Source: Alphaproteobacteria bacterium Ga0077535 (GTDB lineage: Bacteria; Pseudomonadota; Alphaproteobacteria; Caulobacterales; Aquidulcibacteraceae). Taken from it: a DNA stretch of 64,000 nucleotides. Position numbers and translations under genes: made by a program. The notes under the pieces are model-generated. The model was not told where the DNA came from and made no database searches. It saw only the letters and a program-made list of their open reading frames with translations. The stretch covers positions 1-64,000 of the forward strand of contig LNEK01000027.1 in assembly GCA_001464425.1 (NCBI GenBank), in the 5' to 3' direction. Below are positions 46,312-54,693 of the stretch, one piece after another. Position 1 is the stretch's first letter. The number at the start of each line of letters is the position of its first letter.

Positions 46312-47490
46312 ATGACGGACGAGACAGACGTCGCGATCATAGGCGCGGGGCCAGCCGGCCTGATCGCAGCCGAGAAGCTCAGCGCCGCCGGCAAGCGCGT
46401 CGTTGTGTTTGAACGCATGCCAAGCGTAGCGCGCAAATTTCTGATGGCCGGGCGCGGCGGCCTCAATCTCACGCACACTGAGCCGCTCGAGGCGTTTCTC
46501 AGCCGATACGCGGAAGCTGCGCCGCACTTGGCGCCGATGCTCGCGGCATTCACGCCTGATGACCTGCGCGCGTGGGCCGAAGGGCTCGGCCAGGAGACAT
46601 TCGTGGGCTCAAGCGGCCGCGTGTTTCCGAAAGCGATGAAAGCTTCGCCGCTCTTGCGGGCTTGGTTGAACCGCCTGGAAGCACAGGACGTAGTCATCCG
46701 CACACGCGCACATTGGACGGGATGGGATAACGAAGGCCGCCTCACCTTCACCGACGGCGACTGCGTACGGGCGGCAGCCACGTTGCTCGCACTTGGCGGC
46801 GGCAGCTGGCCGCGCTTGGGCTCGGATGGGGCATGGCGCGCGCCGTTGGAAACGCATGGCGTCGAACTGACACCGTTCGAGCCGGCCAATGTCGGCTTCA
46901 ATATCGATTGGAGCGAACACTTTCGCACGCGTTTCGCTGGCCAGCCTCTAAAGGGCGTAGCCGTGATGCACAGCTCGCGCTCCGTGCGAGGTGAAGCGAT
47001 GATCACGCAACACGGCATCGAAGGCGGCGCCGTCTACGCGCTGTCGCGTGAATTGCGCGCGACAGCCCCCACGACTATCCGGATCGACCTGCGTCCTGAT
47101 CTTGGACAAGCGGAAGTCATCGCCAAGCTCTCGGCCGCAAAGCCAAGCGACTCTCTTTCCTCCGCACTCCGAAAAACGCTGGGGCTGTCACCGCTCGCCA
47201 TCAGCTTGATCCAGGAACATGGACCGCCGCCACGCGAACCGGAGGCCCTCGCCGCACGTATCAAAGCACTGCCCATAGCGCTCACCTCCCCGCGCGGGCT
47301 GGATCGCGCCATCTCAACCGCCGGCGGCGTTGCCTGGAGCGCGGTGGATCAGAACCTTCAGCTCCGCGCCATCCCTGGCGTCTACGTCGCCGGTGAAATG
47401 CTGGACTGGGAAGCACCCACGGGCGGCTACCTTTTGCAGGGCTGCTTTGCCACCGGCGCATGGGCGGCGCGCGCCATTCTGAGCCGCTGA
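46312..47490 (+). CDS. NAD(P)/FAD-dependent oxidoreductase (HI0933-like)
   Basis: A 392-residue flavoprotein. The FAD Rossmann motif VAIIGAGPAGLIAAEKL is at the N-terminus, followed by the family hallmark SVARKFLMAGRGGLNLTHTE. ALGGGSWPRLGSDGAW and the C-terminal GVYVAGEMLDWEAPTGGYLL complete the HI0933/BaiN-like pattern. It is thought to reduce small substrates; the true substrate is unknown. It is translated immediately after the dienelactone hydrolase, suggesting an operon. Confidence 0.9.
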   Translation: MTDETDVAIIGAGPAGLIAAEKLSAAGKRVVVFERMPSVARKFLMAGRGGLNLTHTEPLEAFLSRYAEAAPHLAPMLAAFTPDDLRAWAEGLGQETFVGSSGRVFPKAMKASPLLRAWLNRLEAQDVVIRTRAHWTGWDNEGRLTFTDGDCVRAAATLLALGGGSWPRLGSDGAWRAPLETHGVELTPFEPANVGFNIDWSEHFRTRFAGQPLKGVAVMHSSRSVRGEAMITQHGIEGGAVYALSRELRATAPTTIRIDLRPDLGQAEVIAKLSAAKPSDSLSSALRKTLGLSPLAISLIQEHGPPPREPEALAARIKALPIALTSPRGLDRAISTAGGVAWSAVDQNLQLRAIPGVYVAGEMLDWEAPTGGYLLQGCFATGAWAARAILSR

Positions 47491-47563
47491 TTTCGCGGGA
47501 ACAGCGCCCGCCCTTGCCGCCCCCCAGCGCCACTGCTAGCAAGCGCCTCCCCACAGGATCGCC

Positions 47564-48352
47564 ATGCCGCAAGCTTCCGCCACGATGAACGTGATGATCG
47601 CCGCCGCCCGCAAAGCGGCACGGGCGCTCGCGCGCGATTTCGGCGAGATCGAGAACCTGCAAGTCTCGCGCAAGGGCCCGAGCGACTTCGTCACTTCCGC
47701 CGACATCAAAGCCGAGAAGACGATCTTCGAAGATCTCTCCAAGGCGCGCCCCGGCTACGGCTTCGTCATGGAAGAGCGCGGCGTCGTCGAAGGCACCGAC
47801 AAGACTAATCGCTGGATCGTCGATCCGCTCGACGGCACAACCAATTTTTTGCACGCCATCCCACACTTCGCCATCTCGATCGGCCTTGAGCGCGAAGGCG
47901 TGCTCGTCGCGGGTGTCGTTTACAATGTCGTGCGCGACGAATTGTTCTGGGCTGAAAAAGGCGCCGGCGCGTATCTGAACGATCGCCGCCTGCGCGTTGC
48001 TGGTCGCAGCGACATGCGCGATGCACTGTTCGCCACCGGCACGCCATTCAATGGCAAGCCCGGCCACGCCAAAGCGCTCGGCGAGATCGAGCGTGTGATC
48101 GCAAAGACGGCCGGCATCCGCCGCTTTGGTTCCGCTGCGCTCGACCTCGCCTACGTCGCCGCGGGCCGCTTCGACGGGGTCTGGGAGCGCGGGCTCAACG
48201 CATGGGACATCGCCGCCGGCGCTGTGCTGGTGCGCGAGGCTGGCGGCGTTGTCACCGAAATCGATGGCGATGATTTCATGAAGACCGGCGCTGTCCTTGC
48301 GTCAAACCAAGCGCTGGCGCCACTACTTCAACAAACCGTGCGCGGTAGTTGA
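47564..48352 (+). CDS. suhB: Inositol monophosphatase family protein (SuhB-like)
   Basis: A 262-residue Mg-dependent phosphatase. Metal-binding motifs are VMEEREG-type (here VMEERGVVEG), WIVDPLDGTTNFLHAIPHF and the late LNAWDIAAGAVLVREAGG. SuhB hydrolyses inositol-1-phosphate and in enterobacteria also takes part in rRNA transcription antitermination. Which of the two roles applies is not shown by the sequence. Confidence 0.9.
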   Translation: MPQASATMNVMIAAARKAARALARDFGEIENLQVSRKGPSDFVTSADIKAEKTIFEDLSKARPGYGFVMEERGVVEGTDKTNRWIVDPLDGTTNFLHAIPHFAISIGLEREGVLVAGVVYNVVRDELFWAEKGAGAYLNDRRLRVAGRSDMRDALFATGTPFNGKPGHAKALGEIERVIAKTAGIRRFGSAALDLAYVAAGRFDGVWERGLNAWDIAAGAVLVREAGGVVTEIDGDDFMKTGAVLASNQALAPLLQQTVRGS

Positions 48353-48396
48353 TCGCGCGCGCGCGCTCGTGAACACTAGAGCCAACAAAGGCTCGC

Positions 48397-48419
48397 CCCG
48401 CCCCCGGGGACAGGGCGGG
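48397..48419 (+). repeat. GC-rich hairpin overlapping a ribosome-binding site
   Basis: CCCGCCC (48397-48403) and GGGCGGG (48413-48419) form a 7-bp stem with a 9-base loop. The 3' arm leads straight into GGAGGA (48418-48423), the ribosome-binding site of the TTG at 48428. There is no T-run, so it is more likely translational control than termination. Confidence 0.4.
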
Positions 48420-48427
48420 AGGACAGC

Positions 48428-49810
48428 TTGACCGCACCCACTAGCGCTGAGCGCAAAGTTTCCATGTGGGAGATTGCGGCTTTCGCTGCGCCGGCCGCGC
48501 CGTTGCTCGCGCTCTCACTACCAGTGATCATTTTCCTCCCGCCGCACTTCGCGGAACATTTGGGTCTGCCGCTCTGGGCCGTGTCCGCGATTTTCCTCGG
48601 CGCGCGGGTCTTCGATCTGCTGATCGATCCATGGATCGGCAGCTTTCAAGATCGAACCGAATCTCGCTTTGGCCGCCGTCACTTTTGGCTCGGCGTTAGC
48701 GCGCCTTTCTTGATGGTGTTTCTTTGGGTTGTCTTTCTCGGCCTGCCGCAGGGTGTCTCGCCGATCGTTGCAGGCCTTGCCGTGTTTGCGATGTACCTCG
48801 CCTACGCCAGCATGATGATCTCGCATCTGGGCTGGGCCGGCGAGCTACAGCCCACCTATCACGGCCGCACGCACGTCCTCGGCGCCGTCCAAACCTCAAG
48901 CATGATCGGCCAAGTGCTGATGCTAGTGATCGCCGGCGTTGTAGCGCAGGGCCTCGGCGGCTCGAACGCAAGCGCCGTACACGCGATGGGCTGGACTCTG
49001 CTCGCGCTCATGCCGGTCACCGTCTGGCTCGCGCTCCAGTTCGTGCGCGAGCCTTATCGACCACCACAGCCGCACCTCTCCATGCGCGAGACGCTTAAAA
49101 CACTGTTCGCCAACAAACTCGCGATCCGCGTGCTGACGCCGGACTTGCTGCTCGGTGTAGCGCAGGGCGCGTCCGGTGGATTGTTTCTCTTCTACTTTCA
49201 GTTCGTGCTGCGCTTTCAAGGCGAAGCGCAAACCTTACTGGCGATCTATTTCATCGCCGGCCTGCTCGGCGTTCCGATCTGGTGGTGGTCGGCGCGGCGG
49301 TTCGGCAAGCACATCGCGCTGCAGGGCGCTTTGGTGTTCGCGGCCGTCACCACTGCTGGGCTCTATCTGCTGCCGCCTGGAAACTTCGGCGTCGTCGCGC
49401 CGCTGATGGCGTTTGCAGGTCTCGCACAAGGCGGCGGTGTGCTGCTGACGCGCACGATGATGGCCGACGTCGTTGATGAAGATGAGCTACGCACAGGCGC
49501 GCGACGCTCCGGGCTTTATTTTGGCGTACTGCTGACGACGTCAAAGCTCGGCATCGCCGCTGGCCCGCTCACGTACGCGATCCTCGGCGCGGTCGGCTTC
49601 GTGCCGGCGCTCGGCGCGGAGAACAGCGCAGGCGCGTTGGATATGCTGAGCTTTCTGTTTATTGGCGTGCCGACGCTGCTGTTTCTCGCCGCCGCGGCTT
49701 CACTTCACCGCTATCCGCTCGACGAAAAAGCGCAGGCGGAAATTCACGCCGCGATCGAGGCGCGCCACGCCGCAAACAACGAAAACACTTTGGGTCCGGT
49801 GACCAAATAG
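48428..49810 (+). CDS. GPH-family sugar:cation symporter (MFS)
   Basis: A 460-residue, 12-helix transporter of the glycoside-pentoside-hexuronide type: SAIFLGARVFDLLIDPWIGSF carrying the conserved Asp, SRFGRRHFWLG in loop 2-3, and TMMADVVDEDELRTGARRSG in the second half. It probably moves a sugar with Na+ or H+. It starts at TTG 48428, supported by GGGAGGA 5-10 bases upstream. The 3' end overlaps the convergent glycosyltransferase gene by 67 bases. No glycoside hydrolase is adjacent. Confidence 0.88.
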   Translation: MTAPTSAERKVSMWEIAAFAAPAAPLLALSLPVIIFLPPHFAEHLGLPLWAVSAIFLGARVFDLLIDPWIGSFQDRTESRFGRRHFWLGVSAPFLMVFLWVVFLGLPQGVSPIVAGLAVFAMYLAYASMMISHLGWAGELQPTYHGRTHVLGAVQTSSMIGQVLMLVIAGVVAQGLGGSNASAVHAMGWTLLALMPVTVWLALQFVREPYRPPQPHLSMRETLKTLFANKLAIRVLTPDLLLGVAQGASGGLFLFYFQFVLRFQGEAQTLLAIYFIAGLLGVPIWWWSARRFGKHIALQGALVFAAVTTAGLYLLPPGNFGVVAPLMAFAGLAQGGGVLLTRTMMADVVDEDELRTGARRSGLYFGVLLTTSKLGIAAGPLTYAILGAVGFVPALGAENSAGALDMLSFLFIGVPTLLFLAAAASLHRYPLDEKAQAEIHAAIEARHAANNENTLGPVTK

Positions 49811-50511
49811 CGCTTCCACATCCGCGCCGGCTCGCTGACGAGACGGTGCAGCCATTCCAGGCCCGCACGGCGCATCCAGGCTGGGGCTCGCTTGGCGCGG
49901 CCAGACAGGAAATCCAGCGCAGCACCGACGCAAAGGCCGACGCCTCGCGCGTCCGGATGCTGGCTCAGAGCGTACGCGATCAATTCTTGCTGCGGCGCGC
50001 CGACGCAAATGAAGGTAAAGCGCGAAGGCTGCTGCGCGGCGAAGCCTGCAGCGGCGACGATAGCTTCCGGCTTATTGCGCAAACCCATCGGCGCTTTGTG
50101 CCAGCGTACGTCCGTTAGGCCGTAGCGATCCTTTAAAGCTTCGATCTGATCGCGGTCGCCGCCAATGATGGTAACTGGCTCGTGGCGGTCGATTACGCTG
50201 TCGAGCAGGCTCTCCGCCAGATCAGCGCCCGTCGCCACTGGCAGCGCGCGGTCAACGCGCTTGGCCAGCTTTTCGAGGATGCGGCTGTCATTCAGCAGCA
50301 GCCAGGCGCGATCATAAAGCGCGCGCCGCGCCGGCTCGTTGGCGAGGCCGACAATATGGTCAACGTTCGGCGTGGCGACATAGGCAAACGGGAGGTCGAG
50401 GCTGGCGCGCACCGCCACGGCGTCCACCGCCGCATCGAGATCCAAACCGCTGAATTGAAGATCGAGAAACTCTACCGAGCGCGAAGTTTGCGCGATGCCG
50501 TCGAACGCCAT
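49744..50511 (-). CDS. WecG/TagA/CpsF family glycosyltransferase
   Basis: A 255-residue GT26 enzyme that transfers N-acetylmannosamine-type sugars to lipid-linked acceptors in surface polysaccharide synthesis. Signatures are ATPNVDHIVGLANEP at about residue 47, LLLNDSRILEKL, TIIGGDRDQIE, FICVGAPQQELIAY and the closing AGLEWLHRLVSEPARMWKRY, which is highly diagnostic. It is isolated from other polysaccharide genes except the GT2 at 15492. Confidence 0.93.
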   Translation of the reverse strand: MAFDGIAQTSRSVEFLDLQFSGLDLDAAVDAVAVRASLDLPFAYVATPNVDHIVGLANEPARRALYDRAWLLLNDSRILEKLAKRVDRALPVATGADLAESLLDSVIDRHEPVTIIGGDRDQIEALKDRYGLTDVRWHKAPMGLRNKPEAIVAAAGFAAQQPSRFTFICVGAPQQELIAYALSQHPDARGVGLCVGAALDFLSGRAKRAPAWMRRAGLEWLHRLVSEPARMWKRYLVTGPKVFSLFAAWRASIAA

Positions 50512-50532
50512 GTCATTAACCCAAACGCTGCT

Positions 50533-52404
50533 TTAACGCCGTTTGAGCGCCCTATGCAGAAAGCGGGCCGGATGGATCGCGTCACGCGCGAACTGCGGCA
50601 AGAGACTTGGTTCTGCAAACATTTCCGCGGCGATTATTTCGCCAAGCAGCGGCGCCAGCGTAAATCCGCGCGCGCCTAATCCGCCGATAACGTAAACGCC
50701 CGCGTGCGCCGGAGGCGGCAAATCCGTCTCGATTTTGCGCCCGTGCGCGAGTGGCTCGTGCTGGGCCAGCCATTTTTCTGCATCGGGCAACAGCCCCGCG
50801 ATCGGCGCGCGGTCCGGCGTCGTTGCGCGCAAGCTGGCGCGTGAGCGCAGCGATTTAGCGTTAACGCTGGCGGCGATTTCTGGCGCCAATGCGGCCAGCG
50901 CTTCGAGGTTACGCAAACGCGATGCATCGTCCGCGACTACGGCTTCCACAGTCTCTGCTTTGTCGAACGTCGCGCCAAACAGAACGCCGCCTTCGAACGG
51001 CGTCAGGTAATTGCTCTGCACCAGCGCGCGCGTAAGCGCCGGCCCCGTGCCCCACTCCACCTGTCCACGCGAAAGTGCAATCGGGAGAAACGCGGCTGGC
51101 TCAAATTGCGCGAGCGCTGCGCCGCCAGCGATCACGACGGCGTCCGCCTTCAGCAGCGCGCGCTGGTCCTGCGCACGCAGCAGCCAGCCATCGCCGCTCC
51201 GCTCCAGCGACACAACGGGCGATTCCAGCATCAGCTGCGCGCCACGCAACATCGCCTCGATCGCCGCGCCGGGGCGCACCACGCCAGCCCGCGCTTGCAG
51301 CGCCGCGCCATGCGGCAATGCCGACAACCAATCTGTCGGTAGAGGCGGATCAGCCAGCACGTCGGCGAAAGCCTCCGCGTCTGCGCCAGCACGTTGCTCA
51401 ACACCGCACGCATCGAAGGCGCCCAGGGCCTCGTACGTCGTCACGGCGTGAAGGTAGGCGGCCAAGTAAAACTCGCGCAGCACCCCGCCGCGATCGAGGC
51501 GCGGCATCACCAGCGCCGCGGGATTTCCGCTAGCGCCCGCGCCAAGCTCGCGCGCTGCCTCCAAGACGATTGCTTCGACGCCGCGCCGCGTCAGCGCTTG
51601 CGCAACGCTGGCGCCCGCAATCCCCGCCCCGACTATAACGACGCGCTTCGGATGCGATGGCGCGTACGGATAAAGGCTCGCGCATTGTTTGGCAGCAGGT
51701 TCGCCCCCGTACACCGCCTCCAGACGCTCGCGCTTAGCGCCAAAGCCCGGCTTCTTCTCAACCGTAAAGCCAGCGGCGCTCAGTCCGCGGCGGACGTCGC
51801 CGGCAACGGTGAAACTCGCCACCCGTGCGCCTGGCGCACTGAGGCGCGCAATCTGCCGCAGCGTCTCTGGCGACCACATCTGTGGATTCCGAGCCGGTGC
51901 GAAGCCGTCCAAGAACCAGGCGTCGAATCGCCCGCTCATCCCGCCCAAGACCGTTTCGGCCTCGCCGATGTGTAGCGTCAGCGACAGTCCATCGTTGGGA
52001 AACCAGAGCCGTTGCGGCCCATAAGCCCGGACGGGCCAACGGGCGAGCAGCTGTTCGGCAAGTTCTGCGACTTCCGGAAACTGCGCCAGCGCGCGCGCCG
52101 CGTCCGCCTTTGCGAGAGGGTATGCCTCGACGCTCGAGATATGCAATTGCGCATGGGCGTTTCGGGTTAATTTCCAAGCCCGCCATACCGCCAAAACGTT
52201 CAAACCCGTGCCGAATCCGAGCTCGCACAGGGCGAAACGATCCCTGTTTTGCCACCCCTCCGGCAACCCAGTTCCTGCAAGGAACACGGCCTCGGTTTCC
52301 GCCAGCCCGCCACGGCGTGAGAAATAGACGTCATCGAAAGCCGCCGCGCGGGGCGCGCTTGGGTCGGACCAATCGAGATCGGGTTCAGGCGGCAGGCGCG
52401 GCAT
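50533..52404 (-). CDS. mnmC: Bifunctional tRNA mnm5s2U34 biosynthesis protein MnmC
   Basis: A 623-residue fusion. The N-terminal methyltransferase (MnmC2 activity) shows RDRFALCELGFGTGLNVLAV and WFLDGFAPARNPQMW. The C-terminal FAD oxidoreductase (MnmC1 activity) shows VVIVGAGIAGASVAQALTRR and GVYVIGGLGARGFTLAPLLG. It converts carboxymethylaminomethyl-uridine to methylaminomethyl-uridine at the tRNA wobble position. It starts at ATG 52404, 22 bases before a terminator hairpin of the next gene. Confidence 0.95.
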   Translation of the reverse strand: MPRLPPEPDLDWSDPSAPRAAAFDDVYFSRRGGLAETEAVFLAGTGLPEGWQNRDRFALCELGFGTGLNVLAVWRAWKLTRNAHAQLHISSVEAYPLAKADAARALAQFPEVAELAEQLLARWPVRAYGPQRLWFPNDGLSLTLHIGEAETVLGGMSGRFDAWFLDGFAPARNPQMWSPETLRQIARLSAPGARVASFTVAGDVRRGLSAAGFTVEKKPGFGAKRERLEAVYGGEPAAKQCASLYPYAPSHPKRVVIVGAGIAGASVAQALTRRGVEAIVLEAARELGAGASGNPAALVMPRLDRGGVLREFYLAAYLHAVTTYEALGAFDACGVEQRAGADAEAFADVLADPPLPTDWLSALPHGAALQARAGVVRPGAAIEAMLRGAQLMLESPVVSLERSGDGWLLRAQDQRALLKADAVVIAGGAALAQFEPAAFLPIALSRGQVEWGTGPALTRALVQSNYLTPFEGGVLFGATFDKAETVEAVVADDASRLRNLEALAALAPEIAASVNAKSLRSRASLRATTPDRAPIAGLLPDAEKWLAQHEPLAHGRKIETDLPPPAHAGVYVIGGLGARGFTLAPLLGEIIAAEMFAEPSLLPQFARDAIHPARFLHRALKRR

Positions 52405-52425
52405 TGCGGCACCCTATAACGCAAA

Positions 52426-52449
52426 TGAGCCGCCCTTTCGGGCGGCTCA
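52426..52449 (-). terminator. Hairpin terminator of the Thr-rich lipoprotein gene
   Basis: TGAGCCGCCC (52426-52435) and GGGCGGCTCA (52440-52449) form a perfect 10-bp stem with a 4-base loop. Read on the minus strand it follows the lipoprotein stop by 26 bases and is trailed by TTTG. The short T-run makes termination likely but not strong. Confidence 0.65.
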
Positions 52450-52475
52450 TCGCGATTTCTACGGTCGTAATTAAA

Positions 52476-52712
52476 TTACGGCGTGGTCGTCGTGGTCGTC
52501 GACGTCGTGCCTTCCGGCGTGGTCGTCGTGGTGGTCGCGGCCGGATCGGTCGGCGCGGCGTCCGTAGCGGCCGGAGCAGCTTCGGTCGTCGTTTCCGTCG
52601 TCGTTTCCGCAGCCGGCTCTTCCGTCACGGTCGTCGTTTGGCCGCAGGCCGCAACGCCGAAGGCGAGAACGGCAGCAGCAGCGGCGGCCATGCCCAATTT
52701 GAACTTAGTCAT
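52476..52712 (-). CDS. Small Thr/Ala-rich lipoprotein
   Basis: A 78-residue protein: a signal peptide (MTKFKLGMAAAAAAVLAFGV), the lipobox VAAC, then a low-complexity tail made almost only of Thr, Ala, Glu and Pro with runs of TTTTTT. The tail is disordered and may span periplasm or be exposed. ATG 52712 gives the signal peptide directly; the longer frame adds a non-signal stretch. The valine-rich frame on the other strand is its shadow. Confidence 0.7.
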   Translation of the reverse strand: MTKFKLGMAAAAAAVLAFGVAACGQTTTVTEEPAAETTTETTTEAAPAATDAAPTDPAATTTTTTPEGTTSTTTTTTP

Positions 52713-52858
52713 AGGTACTACCCCTCGTCTCAGCGTTAGGGTCTGCCCCCAACGCGGGAGGCGACTGCATGCCAAGGATTAACCCAGATGGCAAGCGGCG
52801 CGTTCGTTTAGGGCAATGCAAATACGCATAGCTTGGCGCACGGAACTCAAGTCTGCTG

Positions 52859-53725
52859 TCAGCCTTCGGTAGCGGCTGCCAGCGATTCCTCGAGTTGTGC
52901 GAATGTCGGCTGCATCACCGAGGGCACCGATCCACGGCCAATCTCCACCGAAACCTGCGCTGCGTTGCCGTGAAGGTGCGCGACCAGGACGTCGCGGATG
53001 ATCTTATAGAATTGCGCATCGTGCTCGATCACCGAGTTCAAGCGCGACGCCATGGGCCCGACGATACCGTAAGCCAGGAACACGCCAAGGAACGTGCCGA
53101 CAAGCGCCTTGCCGATCATCAGGCCAAGCACTTCAGGCGGCTCGTTGATGGCGCCCATCGTTTTCACGATGCCGAGCACCGCCGCGACGATACCAAGCGC
53201 CGGCAAGCCGTCAGCCATGCCTTGCAGCGCGTGCGCAGGATGCAGGGCTTCGTGGTGGTGCTTTTCGATCTGCTTTTCCATGGCGTCCTCGACCTGGTGC
53301 GGGTCATCGAGGTTCATGGTCATCATACGCAGCGTGTCGCAGATGAAATCGACCACGAAGTGGTCTTTGCAGAGCTTCGGGTACTTCTGAAAAATCGGGC
53401 TCTCATTGGGCTTTTCGATGTGCGCTTCGAGCGCAACGACGCCTTTGGTCTTCATCAGCTTGGTCAGCTGGAAGAGCAAAGCGAGCAGATCCGAGTAGTC
53501 CTTCTTATTCCACTTGGGGCCGGACATCACCATTGCGAAGCCGCCGACCACCTTCTTGAGGCCGTGCATGTCGTTGGAGATGATCAACGCGCCGACAGCG
53601 GCGCCGAAGATCATCATGAATTCCATCGGCGCAGCTTCGATAATGACTTCGAAGTGGCCGCCCGCGAGCATGAAGCCCCCGAACACCATCCCGAACACAA
53701 CAGCGAGGCCGATAATTGGAAACAT
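52859..53725 (-). CDS. motA: Flagellar motor stator protein MotA
   Basis: A 288-residue inner-membrane protein with four helices; it forms the proton-channel stator with MotB. Seen are the N-terminal helix pair (IIGLAVVFGMVFGGFML; MEFMMIFGAAVGALII), the cytoplasmic domain with conserved charged helices, ADGLPALGIVAAVLGIVKTM with the channel Pro, and GTFLGVFLAYGIVGP. No motB or flagellar genes flank it; as far as I recall, motA and motB are also unlinked in Caulobacter. Confidence 0.96.
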   Translation of the reverse strand: MFPIIGLAVVFGMVFGGFMLAGGHFEVIIEAAPMEFMMIFGAAVGALIISNDMHGLKKVVGGFAMVMSGPKWNKKDYSDLLALLFQLTKLMKTKGVVALEAHIEKPNESPIFQKYPKLCKDHFVVDFICDTLRMMTMNLDDPHQVEDAMEKQIEKHHHEALHPAHALQGMADGLPALGIVAAVLGIVKTMGAINEPPEVLGLMIGKALVGTFLGVFLAYGIVGPMASRLNSVIEHDAQFYKIIRDVLVAHLHGNAAQVSVEIGRGSVPSVMQPTFAQLEESLAAATEG

Positions 53726-53876
53726 GAAGCGCGCGTTTACCTTAGGCGTTCTGCCGACAGCGCTTTATGCATGCTGGCGCTTAAGGAGCCGTTTCGGTTG
53801 TCGGAATGAAACACTAACAGCCGTTAGGATTGTCGCCGCCCGAAACTCCGGCACCGTGAAAGCGAGGGAGAGGTGC

Positions 53877-54554
53877 ATGAATCGAGCGATTGGCGCGATC
53901 GTCCTGAGCTTTGCGCTCGCCGCCTGCGCGCACGCCGCGCCAGATCGGCCGGCGGGATTTGTCGACGCGGCGCAGATTGTCCCAGGCCTGCGTGTTGACA
54001 TGCGCTACACGGGCGCGCGCAATTTTGTCGGGCGCCCGATCGATGGCTACGAGGCGCCAGTTTGCATTCTAACGCGCGAGGCCGCCGAAGCACTGGCGCG
54101 GGCGCAAGCCGCGCTGGCGCCGCGCGGGCTCGGGCTCAAAGTCTTTGATTGCTATCGCCCGCAGCGCGCCGTGGCGCACTTTGCACGCTGGGCGGCGGAT
54201 TTGAGCGATCAGGGCACGAAAGCGGAGTTCTATCCGAACGTCGACAAGAGCCGGCTCTTCGAGCTTGGCTATATCGCCGAACGCTCGGGCCACTCGCGCG
54301 GGTCGACGCTTGACCTCACGATCATCGATCTCGCCACAGGCGCTGAGCTCGACATGGGCACACCTTTCGATCTCTTCGACACGCGCTCATGGCCTACTGA
54401 TGAAACTGTAAGTCCAGAAGCACGCGCCAATCGACTGATGCTTCAGAACCTGATGCGCGCGCACGGTTTCAGATCATTGCGCGAAGAATGGTGGCACTTC
54501 ACGCTTGAGGGCGAGCCGCATCCGGAGACGTATTTCGACTTTGTCGTTCGATGA
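53877..54554 (+). CDS. VanX-like D-Ala-D-Ala dipeptidase, lipoprotein
   Basis: A 225-residue M15D peptidase. After a signal with lipobox ALAAC come KVFDCYRPQRAVAHF, the zinc motif SGHSRGSTLDLTIID (SxHxxGxxxD) and EEWWHFTLEG with catalytic Glu and zinc His. It cleaves D-alanyl-D-alanine, probably in cell-wall recycling rather than vancomycin resistance, since no vanHA genes are near. ATG 53877 is chosen for the signal peptide; AGGGAGAGG lies just upstream. Confidence 0.93.
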   Translation: MNRAIGAIVLSFALAACAHAAPDRPAGFVDAAQIVPGLRVDMRYTGARNFVGRPIDGYEAPVCILTREAAEALARAQAALAPRGLGLKVFDCYRPQRAVAHFARWAADLSDQGTKAEFYPNVDKSRLFELGYIAERSGHSRGSTLDLTIIDLATGAELDMGTPFDLFDTRSWPTDETVSPEARANRLMLQNLMRAHGFRSLREEWWHFTLEGEPHPETYFDFVVR

Positions 54555-54693
54555 ACGCTGCGTCGGCGGCGATCCTACCCGCCTCTCCCTACGCAACCCC
54601 GTAGCAAAATTACAGAACACCCAAGCGGGGTGAATACCGCCGACGACCACCTTTCGCCCCGGTGGCGTTCGGCGTAGCAAAGCAACTCGACCG

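Noticed and set aside
52483-52782. Valine-rich plus-strand frame of 99 codons
   Set aside because: It is the complement of the Thr-rich tail of the minus-strand lipoprotein; poly-Val arises from the repeated GTCGTC and has no signal or start context.
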